NCBI GenBank assembly: GCA_033064195.1
Contig: JARBJD010000009.1
Coordinates: forward strand, 310,001 to 374,000
Direction of reading: 5' to 3'
Source: Blattamonas nauphoetae
Lineage: Eukaryota; Preaxostyla; Oxymonadida
Length of the DNA: 64,000 nucleotides
The notes under the pieces are model-generated. The model saw only the letters and a program-made list of their open reading frames with translations. It had not been told where the DNA came from and made no database searches. Below are positions 33,226 through 44,200 of this stretch, piece by piece (the stretch's first letter is position 1; every line of letters begins with the position of its first letter). The position numbers were made by a program, and so were the translations under genes.

Positions 33226-34496
33226 TTAAAAAATCGCGCAATTATGATTCCGTCTGGGATGATCACCACTAAAGAAGAGTTGAGCAGCGTCTTGCGGAAA
33301 ATCTGATGCTCCGTTCACACCGTTCACAATTTGGTTGAACCACTGGATAACGGATTGTTTCCAATCATCCATTGCATCCGTGGATTCCACATGAGTCTCA
33401 GCATGGCGAACAAGTGATGCTGAAGATGGTACATCACTTGGTTGGCCTCCGGCTGGGCTTGGTGGAGGTGTAATTGGGAACGACGGTTTCAGAGGATGCT
33501 TCAACGCAATCGTTGTCAACATAACTTGAGGAGAGATCTGATTGGATATTTGAGAGAAAGAGGGATACATGATGTCGAGATGCTTCCTCATGGACTAACT
33601 TCTGACCTGAATTGAATGTGGCTTCCTGTTCCGGCGGGAGGAGATCCATGAGGTCAGTGAGGAGAAGAGCGTCCGGTGGCCACAGTATTTGATATTCCTC
33701 TTCTTCGGGGTCCGCAGGAACGATTGTGATCGGAGGGAAGGTCCATTGCTGGAGAGCAAGAACATTCGTGGAGGGGACACCATGTGCTTGTTGATAACTG
33801 CAAAAGATTGAAAAAAGACAATACATACTAGACAGCCGAAGGAGGTGCAATTTTGATAGATTTCGCGAACTTCATGAGATGGTGAAGTTGTTCAGAGCTG
33901 ATGTTTGTTAACCCATACGACTAGAAAGATAAATTGCGCGATCTCAAAACCATACTTGAATCCTATTGAGGGTGATCTGGTAGTCAAGGTAATGCATCAA
34001 ACTTGTGAGGACCGATTGGACGAGGTCGGATTGTTCAGTCAACTCTCCAAAGTGAGAAAAAAGTGATTCACAATCAACGACCAATAAAGAAATTGGAACA
34101 TCGAGGGAATAAACAGCTGTAATCAATGTAGAGCTGAATGAATCAAGGAGATCGTTGAACTCCTGACGTGTAAACGGCCTGGGTTCCGGGGAAGGTTCTG
34201 CAGGATGCGGGTCAACTACACGGATGAAAATGGATTGAATATACAAAAATGATCAGAAAGGAAGACATTAATGATTAATATGAGAGAAAAATACTCCTGT
34301 ATGTCCCGATGATAAATCCCGTTGAAAGAAGTGAGTCACTCTTCACCATCGGTGAAATGAGATCCCAGTTATCAAGGTCATTCAGGGAGATCATGATCTT
34401 GGTAATGTTCCGAGCTTTTGCTTCGTTGAGGAGGAACGACAATGATTCTTGATCTTTCACAGACGGGAATGGTGAGAGTACCACATATTCTGTCAT
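33226..34496 (-). CDS. Aldo-keto-reductase-like protein, possibly glutamate-cysteine ligase modifier
   Basis: Five exons (34,496-34,295; 34,215-33,956; 33,920-33,829; 33,797-33,607; 33,524-33,226) join in frame to give 347 residues; introns are 79, 35, 31 and 82 nt. The middle part, ISLLVVD followed by a helix and IQSYGLTNISSEQLHHLMKF, then ITIVPADPEEEEY, follows the late beta-alpha units of the aldo-keto reductase barrel. The spacing and the PADPEE loop are like the GCLM modifier subunit of glutamate-cysteine ligase, which regulates glutathione synthesis in the cytosol and lacks reductase catalytic residues. No catalytic Asp-Tyr-Lys-His set is visible. The C-terminus (about 100 residues) is Pro/Ser-rich then helical and unlike the family. 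The gene is transcribed divergently from the LRR-PP2C gene over a 220-base gap that probably holds both promoters. The family assignment is tentative. Confidence 0.45.
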
Positions 34497-34716
34497 CTTA
34501 AACACAAGATTCCCGAGAAGTTTTCATAGGAGAAGAGAATCGAATCATACGAGTGGATTGCTCAAATATTATTAAGGGTCCTGTTGTCATCTCGGATACG
34601 ATTAACAATACAGATGAATGGACTTTCCAAGAGGACAATAATTCAGTTTTTGGTCATTTTTCGTGATTTATGCCCGCTGTGCGATGAGCCGAGTGTGAAG
34701 TGAGGGTAGATCAAAA

Positions 34717-37700
34717 ATGGGAAACATCGTTGAGCCGAGCACAGATGAGGTTAGCGAGAAGGGAACCCAAATTCCCAAAATCACCAAAGATGATCTCAGT
34801 GATTTTGTCAAATGCAACTCGGTCGAGCTCTGGCGCAATCAGTATGAATACCTAGCTTTTTTCACTACCCAATATTAACGTGATTATATCACTCTCTATT
34901 ATTTTATTCAGGTTAAAGTCACTCCCTTCTGATTGTACTTCCATGAAGAATCTCAAACACCTCTCAATTAAGTATAATGACCTCAAATCAATCCCGACCT
35001 CCCTTCTCTCTTTACCTTCCTTGGAATTCCTTGAAATCGGCTTCAACTGTCTCGAACGTTTTTCTTTGAACGACATCACTGTATTTTCTTCCATTTTCTC
35101 ATTATTCCTTCTCACTTTTTCACTCACTCCTTCACGCTGTAGTCTCCCAAACTCAAAGAACTGAATCTCATTTGCGACAACCTCGCAGAAATTGGGTTTA
35201 ACAGGGGAGGTCGTCTCCCAACCTCTCTAACATCTCTTAATCTTTCAGGGAACAAGTATTTTTCATTCGTCCTCACTCCGCCAGACTCCAAGCGTTTCCT
35301 CCAGAACTCTTCTCAACACAATCCAAAAATTGTCTTCCCAATCTTCAGACACTCAATATCAGTAACAATCATGTTGCTCTCTCTCCAACATTCTTTCCGT
35401 TCAGCCAACTAAAAAGTCTTAACATGAGCTTTAACCAACTCACCCAAATCCAGAAAAATGCATTCGACGCGTTGACGAATTTAGATACTCTCGATCTCAG
35501 ATACAACAAACTCACTAAACTCCCTCCAGACCTCTTTGCCAATCTCGGAAAACTCTCGATCTTGAAAATGGATGGAAACGATCTCATTGATCTCCCTGAG
35601 TCTCTTCTTCAACTGAAAAATCTAACCGAGCTCCATGTCTCTCAAAATAAGCTCAAGGTTTGGGGAGGCGATTTCAAGAAACTCAAACATTTGAGAGTCC
35701 TCAATTTGGCAGATAACCAACTTGCAAATATTATCATGCCCCAAGGAAACCTTCCTGCACTCGAGTCGCTCGATTTAAACAATAATGAGATCAGGTCCAT
35801 CACTGCTCTTCCTTTGGCGTCCTTCACGAGTCTTAAGTTCCTCTACCTCGACTCCAACCACATTCAGTCGATTGACCTCAAGAATTTGCCTTCTAAATGC
35901 TTGTATTTCCTCAAACTCTCTCAGAATGAAATAACATCCATCACTGGCGACTTCGCAGCATTCACCACTCTAAGCATCCTGGATATCTCAAACAACCCTT
36001 ATCTATCACAGCTTAACCACAGTATCACCTCCCTCGCACTGACGGAATTCTATGCCAATCAGATCGGCCTCAAGGAAGTTCCGGCCTTCTTCTCAGCCGG
36101 AAGACTGAACCAGACACTGGAGACCCTCTGCTTCTCAAACAATTACCTGCAGTTCATAAACCCCATCACAAACTTTCAAAAACTTCAAAAACTTGATTTA
36201 TCTTTCAACGAGATTGGCCATCTCCCACAAAGTTTTCTTCAACTGAAATCGTTGACCTCTCTCTACCTACAAGGTAATCGCGGGCTCTGTTCGTTAACTG
36301 ACGCAAATGGAAATCCTCTTCAATCATTCTCACGGTCGTCATCTATATCTGAAGGATTGGATGATTTTGATCTCCTGGAGGTTGACACTGAACAAAAGAA
36401 ACCAACGAACAAGATTCACCCATTGATGCTCATTCCTTCATCCGTCCTACAGCTGGATGTTGATAGTACTGACCTCCAAGAGATCCCAAATCCTTGGATC
36501 TCCCTCCACCCAAAACTTGAAATTTTTGTTGCCGCTCACAACCATCTTCAGACGCTCCCAAATTCTCTATTCGCTCATCTCGCCAAAAAGGATACGTGTG
36601 CCATCGAGCTCCTTGATTTTTCCTTCAACAATCTTTCTTCGGATGCAATTCTCCAACCACTCCAACCTGTCGCCAAATCGCTGAATTCACTCAAAATGTT
36701 GGATTTGTCCGGAAATCCCTGCTGTGCCGATGCCAGACAACTTGAAATTCTCCGGAACTGTATCAAAGGAATCGATGACCCGAAGAACTATGTTGCCCAG
36801 CGAAACACCACCAATCCCCTCTCCCTCGCCAAACTGGTCCCAATATTTGACGTACAGCCATATCCGCCATCTTTTACGAACCGCTTGCCCATGAAAGCCC
36901 GCACTTTGTACATCCCCAAGACCGTCTGTGTCGACAACCATTTCCAGATCAGGCAATCTGAGTTTTCGGCGTATTCGGAGACAATTGGGCCACGTCCCAC
37001 ACAGGAAGATGCGATTGGATTTATTCCCTTTCTTTTCTGTTCTTGTGAACCCACTAAAGTCACCACAGTTGAAACAACACTCGAAACCACCGGACAGTTG
37101 CTCTCTGTCACCCTCACATCACAGTACCCGGAAACCGCAGACACAACTGCCGATCAGCCCACACACGCAACCAGCATCGTCCTCCCTGTACCCCCCTACA
37201 CACTCACTCCCGCCGAGTTCATGACAGCCGACCGCGTCAAGTCATCGTCCCCGTACAACCTCTGGTGCAAACTCTTCATGTCCCGAGACATTCCTTCACT
37301 GATCTCGACAGCGCTCTCCATCCTCGCCTTCGAAGCGCCTGATCCAGGAATGGGATCATCGACCCACAAATCACCCATGCCACTGTTTGGAAATCACCTG
37401 CCGATGTGGGTGATCAGCATTGTGCTCTTCTGGGCCAACACGAACGTCCAGCAGACCACCGAACTTGGGAAGTACATCAAAATCATGGAGATGGTTCTCA
37501 AGCAGGAGGGCGGCAAGGCGAAGGCTTGCACCACACAGCAGCTCCTGACTGGCGAGCTCTCTTCACCGTCCCTCGGTCTCTACGCAGTCTTCGATGGGCA
37601 CGGAGGCCACCAGACATCCGAGCATCTCGGGAATCTCCTCCTTCCTTGCTTCACACAAGCGATTTTCGACGTTCTCTTCTGCATCGTCGCTCGCCAAAAC

Positions 37701-39215
37701 GAGAAATGGGCATCATCATCTCCGAAGGTTGGAGGAGGCAAAATCCCGCCACCTGCACCCGCTCCATCTCCTTCGACCGCTCCAGTAACTGCCCCCAACC
37801 CGAAGAAAGACGACTCCGACGACGAAGACGAGTTCCACTTCTCCGACGACGAAGGTGATGTCAAAGCACATGAGCCGGCGACGCCAGCTGCAAAGACTGG
37901 CACGCCTCCTCAGCGCGGATCTTCGCCCTCGGCTGCTGACGGAGAAATGCCATATCCCACTCTCAACGAGAAGTCTGCGCCTGTGTCCATCCTGTACAAG
38001 TTCCTGAAGCAGGACATGCCACAAATTGCGTTGAAGAACAAGGCAAGTCAGTTGGAGCGTCAACAAACAGTTCTCGCACCGACACTGCCTGACTTGTGCG
38101 ACTTCACTATGCCTGTCACGGTGACCCAGATCATCATGTCTCACACAGTCCGTCTTCTGGCTCACTGCATTCGCAAGCTGAATCCAAAAGGAGGCAGCAC
38201 GGGACTGGTCCTCCTCCTCTCTCAGACACGCGTGTTCACTGCCAATGTCGGTGATTGTCGAGCGATTCTAATCAGAGAGATGGGACTGAAGGATGGCTCT
38301 CTTCCTTCTCCTTCAAACGAAGGCGACAGCCCCGCTCCAAACTTAGAATCGAAGCAGCTTCTCCTCCCCTTCCCACTCACATTCGATCAGAAACTGACCA
38401 ACCACCGCGAAATCGAACGCCTCATCCTCCACTCCAACAAATTCATCCACACTCCCCTCTCAGTCTACACCGAAGAGGGCATCGAGAAGAACACGCCGTA
38501 CTACGCGTTCATCTCCCCCAATCTCCGCCTTTGCGGCCAGCTTGCTGTGGCTCGCTCCTTTGGAGACTTCACCGTTGGCTACAACGGCGTTGGGAACTTG
38601 GAGGAAGTGCGTGAACTCACGATTGATGGGAAGTGGAAGCGAGTGATCGACCAGAGCACAGACGAGAGGAACTCGGTCTGGCGAGGAAAGGACGAGACGA
38701 TCGATCTGTCGTCCAACCGCAGATTGTCACATCGGAAGTCGTTCACCACACTCGAACAAGTCGTCCGCCCAAGCATGATGGAGAGCAGCATGCCCCCCGC
38801 CCAGCGCGAACTGCTCCACAAACAGTTCATGGAACGACAGAAAGCCCAATACAAACCAGTCGACGGGACAGACCGGTTCCTCTTCGATCCCATCGTCGAT
38901 CTGCGTCCGTCTCGCTCCAACCAAAACATCGGCCACCTCGCTGCCGACTCCGCTCCGATGATCAACACAAAGGACGGCCGGTGGATCGAGAGAACCAAGC
39001 GTGACGTCTGCATTGTCATGGCGTGCGACGGGTTGTGGGACGTCTTGGACAACTACACAGTGGCTGACGCGATCGCCCTGTCCATGCAGCGGACCCCACA
39101 GCACGAAGGCATCCTCCCGCAGGTTGATGCGAGCGACGCAGCAAGTCGCTTGAGAGCACTGGCAGTGGCGAACAAGACAGACGATAATGTGACAGTGATG
39201 GTGCTCTCCCTTTAA
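34717..39215 (+). CDS. Leucine-rich-repeat PP2C protein phosphatase (PHLPP-like)
   Basis: The 1445-residue protein joins some 20 leucine-rich repeats (residues 40-650, for example LDTLDLRYNKLTKLPPDLF) to a metal-dependent Ser/Thr phosphatase of the PP2C/PPM family. Metal and catalytic motifs are all present: RPTQEDA near 695, FDGHGGH near 904, VGDCRAIL near 1123, ARSFGDF near 1224, ACDGLWDVLD near 1381 and DDNVT near 1434, so it should be active. A Ser/Pro- and Asp/Glu-rich insert (about 945-1010) interrupts the phosphatase domain. The layout recalls PHLPP phosphatases and the LRR-PP2C part of fungal adenylate cyclase, but no PH, Ras-binding or cyclase domain is seen. Exons are 34,717-34,841, 34,912-35,080, 35,143-35,255 and 35,285-39,215, with introns of 70, 62 and 29 nt; each junction restores an LRR. 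It starts MGN, but residue 6 is Glu, so myristoylation is doubtful. Confidence 0.9.
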
Positions 39216-39450
39216 TTTCGTTGTACCAATCTGAAGGTGTTTCAGGTGTTGATTGTTTCCCATCTCATTGACCCTTTTTCTTTCCACACTCATTTTGGAA
39301 TCAGTTTACTCCAAGGTTTGGGTCGACCTATATTCGCACCACACATTTTGTTGTATTCTCTGCACTTCAGAAAAACCAGTTCAAGAAGAATTAAAGAAAG
39401 GGTGATTCGACAGAAAAGAAGCGGATTGAAGTTTAAATAGCTGTTAAGAA

Positions 39451-40899
39451 TTACTTGCGGACGTGGCAGCTGCATGCGTGGTAGCATCCATCTCCGACAT
39501 ACATGCTTTTATCGAGGCACATGTTTTGGACAGCGCCTTCTGGGTATTTGCAGACCTTGAGGTTTGGCTTTTCCTCAGTCATGGTAATTGGAACATCCTG
39601 CTTGGCGTCCCATGGGAAAACATACTGGGTCAGACCCTGTTCAGCGCGCATGGCGTCGATGGCCTTTTGGTTGGCTGGCTCGATGATGACACCACCAAGC
39701 TTAATCTGCTCGTGGTATGCTTCGCATTCTTTCTCTCCAGCAACATAGATTCGGTCTTCGGGGTGGGCTTTCTTGGCTGTGCGGAGTTCACGCATGATGT
39801 CTCCTGCTGATTTCTTGAACTCTTCAAGAGTGGTGAAGGCTTCAACGTTGGCAGCGAAGAAGAAATGGCCGAGTTCAATTGGACCAGCGGATCCGTCGGG
39901 CTTGGTTCCGTACAGAGCGCGGAGGAAGTTGGCTTGAGAAAGAGAAGCTGAGAGAACTTCAACAACAGTGGCGTATCCATATCCCTTGTACCCTCCGAGT
40001 TCTTCACCAGCACCTCCGAGTGGGAGGAGGGCGTGGGTTCCCTTTGTGAGACCGGTGAGGACTTGTTGAGCATCGCTGCAGGGTTGGCCCTTGTCGTCAA
40101 TCACCCATCCTGCGGGGACGGGGCGATTCTCGCGAACGTATTGTTCAATGCGGCCACGTTGTGCAATGCTGGTTGCGCAATCGAGGTTGAAGTCGAAGTC
40201 TGAGTGAAGATGGAGGAAACAGAAGAATAAGGGGAGAAAAAGCGACATACCCTCATCAGTTGGGAATGCAAAGGCAAGTGGGTTTGTTCCGAGCATGTTC
40301 TCAACAGCACCAGTTGGTGGGATGGAAGGACGGGCGTTGGTTCCACACATTCCTACGCAACCTTGAGCAGCGGCCATGCTGGTGTAGTATCCAGCAATAC
40401 CGTAATGGGTACTGTTGCGGCACACAACCATTCCGAGACCATGTTGCTAAATAGCAGGAGAAGATAGTGATGGAGATTTGAGTTGTTGACTGATTTGTCA
40501 AACCTTTGCCTTATCAATGGCCATCTGCATGGCAATTTTGCTGATAGGGTGACCAAGGCTGTTATGAGCATCGATGACAGCAGTTGTTGATGTTTCTTTC
40601 ACGATGTCGTATTTAACGGCAGTTTCCAAGATTCCTTTCTGTGAGAGATATTATTCCATGAAGAAAGATAAATATACCTTGACACGATCGTAGTAGATGG
40701 GCTTCAGACGACCAATTCCGTGGGTTTCATGGCCACGTCTGTCTGATTCGGTGAGGATGTCGGCGACAACAGCGGCGTGTTGGGGTTCAACACCAATCTT
40801 GATGAGGACATCGCGTGAGAAGTTCTCCAGAACATCAAATGGAATGCGGTAAGAGGTCTGATGAGGGAGTTATCATCTGATAAAAGAAAGACAGACCAT
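39451..40899 (-). CDS. Malate/L-lactate dehydrogenase, Ldh2 family
   Basis: An NAD(P)-dependent 2-hydroxyacid oxidoreductase of the Ldh2/malate dehydrogenase type 2 family, which interconverts malate or lactate-like hydroxyacids and keto acids in the cytosol. The catalytic His is H120 in NSTHYGIAGYY. DRRGHETHGIGRL near residues 35-45, GTNPLAFAFPTDE near 160, and GGYKGYGYATVVEVLSASL in the second half are family blocks. Five exons (40,899-40,897; 40,857-40,678; 40,638-40,504; 40,446-40,251; 40,199-39,451) give 420 residues, introns 39, 39, 57 and 51 nt. The first exon is only the ATG codon, since the open frame upstream of SYRIPFDVL otherwise lacks a start. The last 30 residues are Cys-rich (CYHACSCHVRK), an unusual tail that might bind metal. 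The family is common in bacteria, and in protists it is often thought to come from gene transfer. Confidence 0.9.
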
Positions 40900-41279
40900 T
40901 TTGATCTTGATCGACCCACTGATTCAGAAAAAGCTGTCAAAAACATTTATTGAGGTTGACACTCCAGATGAGATCTTCCCTGGAAGATGATAAACAGCAA
41001 TTTAGATTTCTCACCACCCAAGAGGCTGAAAAAAGACAAAAACGAGAAGATAATGACCTCTCGTTCCATGAGAGGAAAAGTTGTAGTTCTTTCATTAATC
41101 GCCATGAGATATTCGAAAGTTCTGGTGAATTCAAGTCTATATATTGACATGATACTTGGAATATAAGAAAAACCTCAGAGTGATTAGCGACTCTCGAGAA
41201 GAAATGATGAAATGTTCAGAGAATGAAGATGAAACCCAAGACATAACAAAATGATCAACAATCAAGACCTGAACGCTCC

Positions 41280-44200
41280 TCAGAGTCCGAACATCTCTCC
41301 TTCCCCCTCCGAGATCAGCATCCCCCGATGGTTCTTCTGTGACCCACTCCAAGCGCTCTGAAGGACGGCAAGTTGTTCAGAAGCAAGCGGTTTCAAATCG
41401 TCACTCTCGCGTGAACTATCGCCGCCCTTCCCGCGAGCACTCGATGCTCTCTCATGTGCTTCTCTCCTCGACAACATTCGCAACGCCTCCTCCCCTTTCT
41501 CCCGCCTCGACTCAACATTCATTTTTTCCCTTCTGATCAGCCTCTCGATCGCCCTGCCGCTCGACCCTCCCAAAACAGACAACGACGACTGCCGAGTGTA
41601 GTTGTGTGTTTGCGAAGGATGCATCAACCCAATCCGCTTGGCCCTGACTCCCACCCTCCTTCGCTCGGTGTGCAGACGATTCGGAGGTTTCTGAGTTGAC
41701 TGGTCGTCTCCATCGACAGTCGAAAATGAAGAATACGAGGAACTAAGACTGTTCAGCCCCGAAACCAAGAAAAGGGGTTGTTTGACGTTTGACGACTCCA
41801 CCGGTGATGATGTTTCTGGAATTGGGGGAATGCTGCTTTCTTCGAGAAGATTCTTCCGCGTTTCTTCCGCACCCAATCTCGACCGAAGGCCTGACGAGCT
41901 CTGTCTGGAGACAAGTTGAGGTCCATCCAAACCGGCAACACCTTTCGGCTGATGTCTCCTTCGCTTCTTGTTCTGCGTAGATTCAATTGTCCACTCGAAC
42001 GGGATGGGCAGCATCTGTTCTGTCGTGTGGATGAACAGCTCGCCGAGAACTCGACCGATTCTGGGCTTTTCCTCTCTCCGTCGAAGCATCACGTCCCGCT
42101 CCTTCTCTCTGCTTCCCACTGCTATTTCAGACTGGTCGTCTTCGCCGAATTCACCGATGAGTCCTCCTTCGACTGTCAGAAGACCCACTCGCTCTCCACA
42201 TGCGACTGCGACCAGGTCAACCCGAGTTCCGTCGCCCTGTCGATGGGAGAGCAGGATCAGTCCAGCGATCTCAGAGTCCATCCATCTCCATCGGTGGAGA
42301 GGTTGGTTTTGATTTGGCTGAAGATGGACTGGATGGCTTGTTTTCAATTGAACAGCTGATTCTGAGAAGCCGAACTCGTTTCTGTTCGTGTCGTGCCAGC
42401 CAGCCAAACTCAGAATCTTTTCCAAGTTGAAGGTGGTCACAACGCCATCCGACCCTCCCAACACCAACAACCGCCCATCTGCGCTCACCTTTCCAACAGC
42501 AACAGCTTCGTAACATTCAAAGGACACGACCTTTTGACGAGTGGAGAGCGAGAAGATTGTGATGAGCCCATCAGACGTGTGTGCGATGAGGATATCCTGA
42601 CGGGACGGGTCGGAGATGAGGCAGGCCGAGCAGACTCCCAACGTCGTCCGTGAACGAGTGAGAGTGGGAAGGACTGGAGTGGTTGGCTGGTTGGTGAGTG
42701 GTCGAGAGAAAGAAGTTTGGCGAGTGGATGATTGCAGGACTGGTACTGATTTGGGATTGTCGTTCGTCTGGTCGAGATCGTTCTTCTTGTCCTTCTTTTC
42801 TTCGCCCTGTCGTCGGAGAGTCATCTTCTCCACACCAGTCTCGGTGTTCCAAACACAAATCCGTCCATTGTCCCAACTCACTGCAAGATTGTTGGGGGGA
42901 ATGAAGACAGCAGCCAGTGGATTCGAGATGGTCGGCACCTCTTCAGTCTGATCCTTCTTCAGATCGTTCGGAACGTGAAGCACTCTCTCTCCTCCACTCT
43001 GCGCCCCTCCCTTCTCAAACAGGAGCATCGCCACTCCTGGTTCGGCGAGGAGTCCCACCGTGTTCCCAGCGAGAACGTTCGAAAACGAAAGAATGTGAGA
43101 CGGGTGGAGTGACGCAGACGACTGCTTCGGAGGCTCTCGCTGGACGGATATCCCCATCGCCTTCCTCTTCTCGTCCTTCGCCTTCCGCATCCTCCTCACA
43201 GACGACAGCTCGATTGACGATGTCGGACGGTTCGTGGGGACGACGAACGGGTTTGCTTCCTTCCGCTTTTCAGACTGCCGTGCGACCTCATTCACAACAT
43301 CCTCTTCGACTTCGAACTGGAAAACGTGCTTCTTCGACGGAACCCGCTGTGGAGTGTCGATTTCGTCCAACTGCTGGCCTGTGTTGAAATTCCACGTTTT
43401 GATGTTTCCGCTCAGCGAGACTGTCATCAAACGACGACCGTCGTCATCGAGACAAGCCGATACAACGTCTCCCTCGTCGTGCTTGCAGAGGAACGTGGAG
43501 TGCCGCTTTCCTGTGTCAGCGAACCAGACAGTGCAGATGGAGTGAGTGTCGACGGTGATGAGCTGATGGAATGGAGAAGAGAAGTGGACGGAGATGACTG
43601 CTCCAACTGAATCGTTTGTGACTTGGGTTTTTCTGCCGACGTTCGAGTCGCATGAGATAAGTCGAGTGGAGAGGAGAAAGAGCGTGCTGTGGTGGTTGTG
43701 GTGAACCCAGTTGAAGGACGTGAACGGAGTGTTGGTGAGGCGATCGATCATCCGAAACTGTTGCACTGCAACATACGACACAAGCGAGTAGAGCACCACA
43801 CATCCGCCCACGTCGAGTGTGATGATCCTGTCCCGCTGCTCGTCAAACGCCACGCTTTCCAGAATGGTTGTGTGGCCTTTGAGCCTCTCCACTAACTCCA
43901 TCGTCGCACTGTCCACAACACAGACCGTCTTGTCTTCTGATCCTGTCAGGAAGAGTCGTTTCACAGCAGAGAAGGCGAGGGTAGTCACGCCCTGCGAGTG
44001 ATAGTTCATCAGACTGTGCTGTGTCAACGAAAGAGGATCAAACAGCCGAACAGTCGCGTCCAGCGATCCTGTCGCAATCAGCCCCAACTCCTCCACAAAC
44101 CGCATCGACGTGATTGTGTCTGTGTGAGCTTGACATGACCAACTTCCTTCGTAATCTCGTCTGATCGGTCGAGACGGAGGAGTGGGCTCGGGTGGAGGCG

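Noticed and set aside
33434-33600. Direct read-through of the open frame past 33,606 instead of splicing
   Set aside because: It reaches a stop in Thr/Arg-rich sequence, whereas the 82-nt GT-AG intron at 33,525-33,606 joins a second long frame exactly; kept only as an alternative.
38727-39293. Long minus-strand open frame opposite the PP2C domain
   Set aside because: It lies antisense to a domain with intact motifs, and its predicted protein has no family match; it is a shadow of the real coding strand.
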